Shown here: positions 38,803 through 40,985 of the stretch, in pieces
Numbering within the stretch: position 1 is the first letter of the stretch
How the letters are laid out: each line of letters opens with the position of its first letter
Assembly: GCA_031286225.1 (NCBI GenBank)
Contig: JAITUQ010000045.1
Location: 1-40,985 of the forward strand
Reading direction: 5' to 3'
Length of the DNA: 40,985 nt
DNA from: Candidatus Methanorudis spinitermitis
GTDB taxonomy: Archaea; Methanobacteriota; Methanobacteria; Methanobacteriales; Methanobacteriaceae
Notes under the pieces: generated by a model
Seen by the model: only the letters and a program-made list of their open reading frames with translations
The model's database searches: none
Told to the model about the DNA's origin: nothing
Program-made: the position numbers and the translations under genes

Positions 38803-40407
38803 TTATTTTTCAAAATACCTTAAAGATGCATCAAGAAAAGATACAAATAGTGGATGGGCTTTGTTGGGTCTTGATTTAAATTCAGGATGAAATTGACATC
38901 CTAAAAACCATAAATGATTTTTTAATTCAATTATTTCTACAGAAGAATTATCTGGAGATGTTCCTGAAACTACAAGACCTTTTTCTTCAAGTTTTTCTCT
39001 ATAATCCGTATTGAATTCATAGCTATGTCTATGTCTTTCACTAACTAAATCTTGATTATATGCACTATATGCTTTAGTATCCTTAATGATTCTACAGTCA
39101 TGTGTACCTAAATACATAGTTCCTCCCATTTTTTTAATCTTTTTTTGATTTTTTATTAAATCAATAACAGGAGTAATATTAGTATTTTTACTAAATTCAC
39201 TACTATATGCATCTTTAATACCATTTTCTCTTCCAAATTCAATAAGCATTGAATGCATTCCAAGAGAAATTCCAAATATTGGAACATTATTAGCTATTGC
39301 ATATTTAACAGCTTGAAGTTTTCCATTAACACCACGCTCACCAAATCCTCCTGGAATAAGAATACCATGAACATTAGCTAATGCATCTAAATCTAACGCG
39401 TCAACATCAGAATCAATATATTCCACATCTAAATTTACGCCTAAACTCCCAGCTGCATGTATGAGTGCTTCTCTTATACTAATGTATGAATCTTCAAGTT
39501 CAATGTACTTTCCAACAATAGCTATTTTAACTACTGTGTCTTGTTTTTCTAGAGATTTTACAATGCTTTCCCATTGATCTAAATTAGCTGAAGCAAAATC
39601 CACATCTAGTTTTATTCTATTAGCTATGAATTCACCAACATGTTCTTTATATAATTCAAGAGGAACTTCATATATAGATGATGCATCCTGAGCATTTATT
39701 ACCGCATCAATAGCTACATCACAAAAATGAGCTATTTTTCTCTTTAATCCATCATCAATAGGATTTTGACTTCTGCAAACTATCATATCTGGATTGATAC
39801 CTGTACTTCGAAGTTCTTTTGTACTATGTTGAGTTGGTTTTGTTTTGAACTCACCTGCAGCTTCTAAATATGGAACAAAAGTAACATGAACAAACATTAC
39901 ATTATCATGACCTTCTTCATTTCTTAGTTGTCTTAATGCTTCTAAAAATGGTTGACTTTCTATATCTCCAACTGTTCCACCTAATTCAACTAAGATAACA
40001 TCATAGTTATTAACATCAGCTGTTTTTCTAATCATTGATTTTATTTCATCAGTTATATGGGGGATGATTTGAACACAAGCTCCTAAAAAATCTCCATTTC
40101 TTTCTTTTTCAATAACCGATTTATAAACCTTTCCAGTTGTTATATTTGAAACACCAGGAAGTTCAACATCTAAAAAACGTTCATAATGACCTAAATCAAG
40201 ATCAGATTCCATTCCATCATAGGTTACAAAAACTTCACCATGTTGATAGGGATTTAATGTTCCAGAATCCCAATTCAAGTAAGGATCTATCTTAATTGCA
40301 CCTATTTTAAGTCCATAAGATCTTAAAATTCTTCCAATCGATGCAGATGTAATTCCTTTACCAATTGAACTTACAACCCCACCAGTTATAATGATATATT
40401 TTGTCAA
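38803..40407 (-). CDS. pyrG: CTP synthase with a substituted glutaminase nucleophile
   Basis: A 534-residue enzyme that makes CTP from UTP, ATP and an amino donor. The N-terminal synthase domain is intact (GGVVSSIGKG at 9-18, DPYLNWDSGTLNPYQHGEV at 41-59, GGTVGDIES at 143-151). In the C-terminal amidotransferase domain, the usual nucleophile elbow GICLGMQ reads GISLGMH: Ser381 replaces the catalytic Cys. The GGTMRLG lid, whose Arg mediates GTP activation, reads GGTMYLG. His507 and Glu509 (FHPEF) remain. The protein probably uses free ammonia rather than glutamine. The start is TTG at 40407, with GGAG eight bases upstream (40416-40419), and gives the family N-terminus MTKYIIITGG. A longer frame from 40458 is not supported. 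Confidence 0.93.
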   Translation of the reverse strand: MTKYIIITGGVVSSIGKGITSASIGRILRSYGLKIGAIKIDPYLNWDSGTLNPYQHGEVFVTYDGMESDLDLGHYERFLDVELPGVSNITTGKVYKSVIEKERNGDFLGACVQIIPHITDEIKSMIRKTADVNNYDVILVELGGTVGDIESQPFLEALRQLRNEEGHDNVMFVHVTFVPYLEAAGEFKTKPTQHSTKELRSTGINPDMIVCRSQNPIDDGLKRKIAHFCDVAIDAVINAQDASSIYEVPLELYKEHVGEFIANRIKLDVDFASANLDQWESIVKSLEKQDTVVKIAIVGKYIELEDSYISIREALIHAAGSLGVNLDVEYIDSDVDALDLDALANVHGILIPGGFGERGVNGKLQAVKYAIANNVPIFGISLGMHSMLIEFGRENGIKDAYSSEFSKNTNITPVIDLIKNQKKIKKMGGTMYLGTHDCRIIKDTKAYSAYNQDLVSERHRHSYEFNTDYREKLEEKGLVVSGTSPDNSSVEIIELKNHLWFLGCQFHPEFKSRPNKAHPLFVSFLDASLRYFEK

Positions 40408-40472
40408 GACACCTTCTCCAATAATTATTGATTTAAATAAAGAACAAACTGAGTACAATTAAAAAATATAAT

Positions 40473-40620
40473 CACAATTAAAACCTAACAATAATAATCA
40501 ACGTACAAACTAAACATATTAAATAAAACAACCACAATTAAAACCTAATAATAACAATCAAAGTACAAATCAACTATACTTAAAAAACATTAGCAAATTA
40601 AAAACTAATATTAATAATTA
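40473..40620. repeat. 60-bp tandem repeat upstream of pyrG, about 2.5 copies
   Basis: CACAATTAAAACCTAA begins units at 40473 and 40533. A third, diverged unit (CAAATTAAAAACTAAT) begins near 40594. Each unit also has an AATCAA-C/A-GTACAAA segment about 24 bases in. The array starts 66 bases upstream of the pyrG start codon, so it could lie in the leader or around the promoter. Confidence 0.65.
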
Positions 40621-40985
40621 TAATATAAAATGATATAATTAAATTATTATGAAATCAAAATTCAATTTATAAAATATAATCAAATTACATTTATTGATAA
40701 TTATTAGAAATATAATTATTAAAAATATAATTTATATCTTCACTTATTTATTATTTAATATAAAAAAAGCTAATTTTTAAAATTTTTTATCAAATATTTT
40801 GATATATTCTATAAAAAAATTTTTAATCATGCAAAAAATGATTTATAATAATAACTCTTTTTATAACAAGGTGTCTGATTTGTGTAAATTTTTTACGGGT
40901 TGTTTGGAGGTATTTCATTACTAAAAATTTGTAATTATGATTTATTGGTAAAAGTACAGTTGTTAAATATTTTATATTAAAAATA
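40621..40985. other. AT-rich right edge
   Basis: No gene is recognised. GGTGTCTG at 40870 and GGAGGT near 40905 look like ribosome binding sites, but only very short frames follow. A gene starting just outside the window on the + strand could use this as its promoter region. Confidence 0.35.

Noticed and set aside
40870..40923. Short + strand frame from GTG near 40873 at the right edge
   Set aside because: Only 17 codons before a stop and no similarity to any known peptide.

Overview
The window is very AT-rich archaeal DNA and most likely comes from a methanogen of the Methanobacteriales, probably Methanobrevibacter. That is inferred from an archaeal CoA enzyme (4-phosphopantoate--beta-alanine ligase), a Dph6-type ATPase, an archaeal A24 peptidase next to a QxSxE (class III signal peptide) protein, a methanogen-type UvrABC set and GGTGAT-like ribosome binding sites. 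I recognise no rRNA, tRNA or CRISPR array. Intergenic DNA is long and often carries two or three imperfect copies of a 25-60 bp unit.

Layout. 0.4-3.6 kb (+): superoxide reductase (desulfoferrodoxin), a Dph6-like ATPase and a membrane glycosyltransferase. 3.6-4.1 kb: repeat remnants. 4.2-5.7 kb (-): a UPF0200 P-loop kinase-like protein and the CoA ligase. 6.0-8.7 kb (+): a tiny membrane protein, an M42 aminopeptidase and a bacterial-looking SAM methyltransferase. 8.8-22.4 kb (-): a repair and housekeeping block with uvrC, a 354-bp MITE, nth, aroA, valS, uvrA and uvrB. 22.9-26.1 kb (-): a DUF6544-like membrane protein and a multidomain DHH phosphoesterase. 26.7-30.1 kb (-): a lipoprotein, a membrane protein, a class III signal peptide protein and its probable A24 peptidase. 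30.5-32.1 kb: an Rpn-type PD-(D/E)xK protein facing a DUF998 membrane protein.

32.2-38.7 kb is the accessory part: an AbrB/VapC pair with a clear operator palindrome, a large secreted surface protein, then a block flanked by 117-bp direct repeats. The block holds a 52-bp tandem array, an intact RHH/VapC pair, a decayed second RHH/VapC pair and another decayed gene. Its 5' region is repeated 34 kb away next to the remnants at 3.8 kb. The window ends with pyrG (-), whose glutaminase nucleophile cysteine is replaced by serine.

How the genes fit together: UvrA, UvrB, UvrC and Nth supply nucleotide- and base-excision repair, and the DHH protein may process nucleic acids alongside them. The A24 peptidase probably matures the adjacent QxSxE protein for a pilus-like surface structure. 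The most unusual observations are the apparently glutaminase-dead CTP synthase, the intact MITE with a perfect 9-bp target duplication, the strong excess of the palindrome TAGCTA across the window, and the decaying toxin-antitoxin island between direct repeats.
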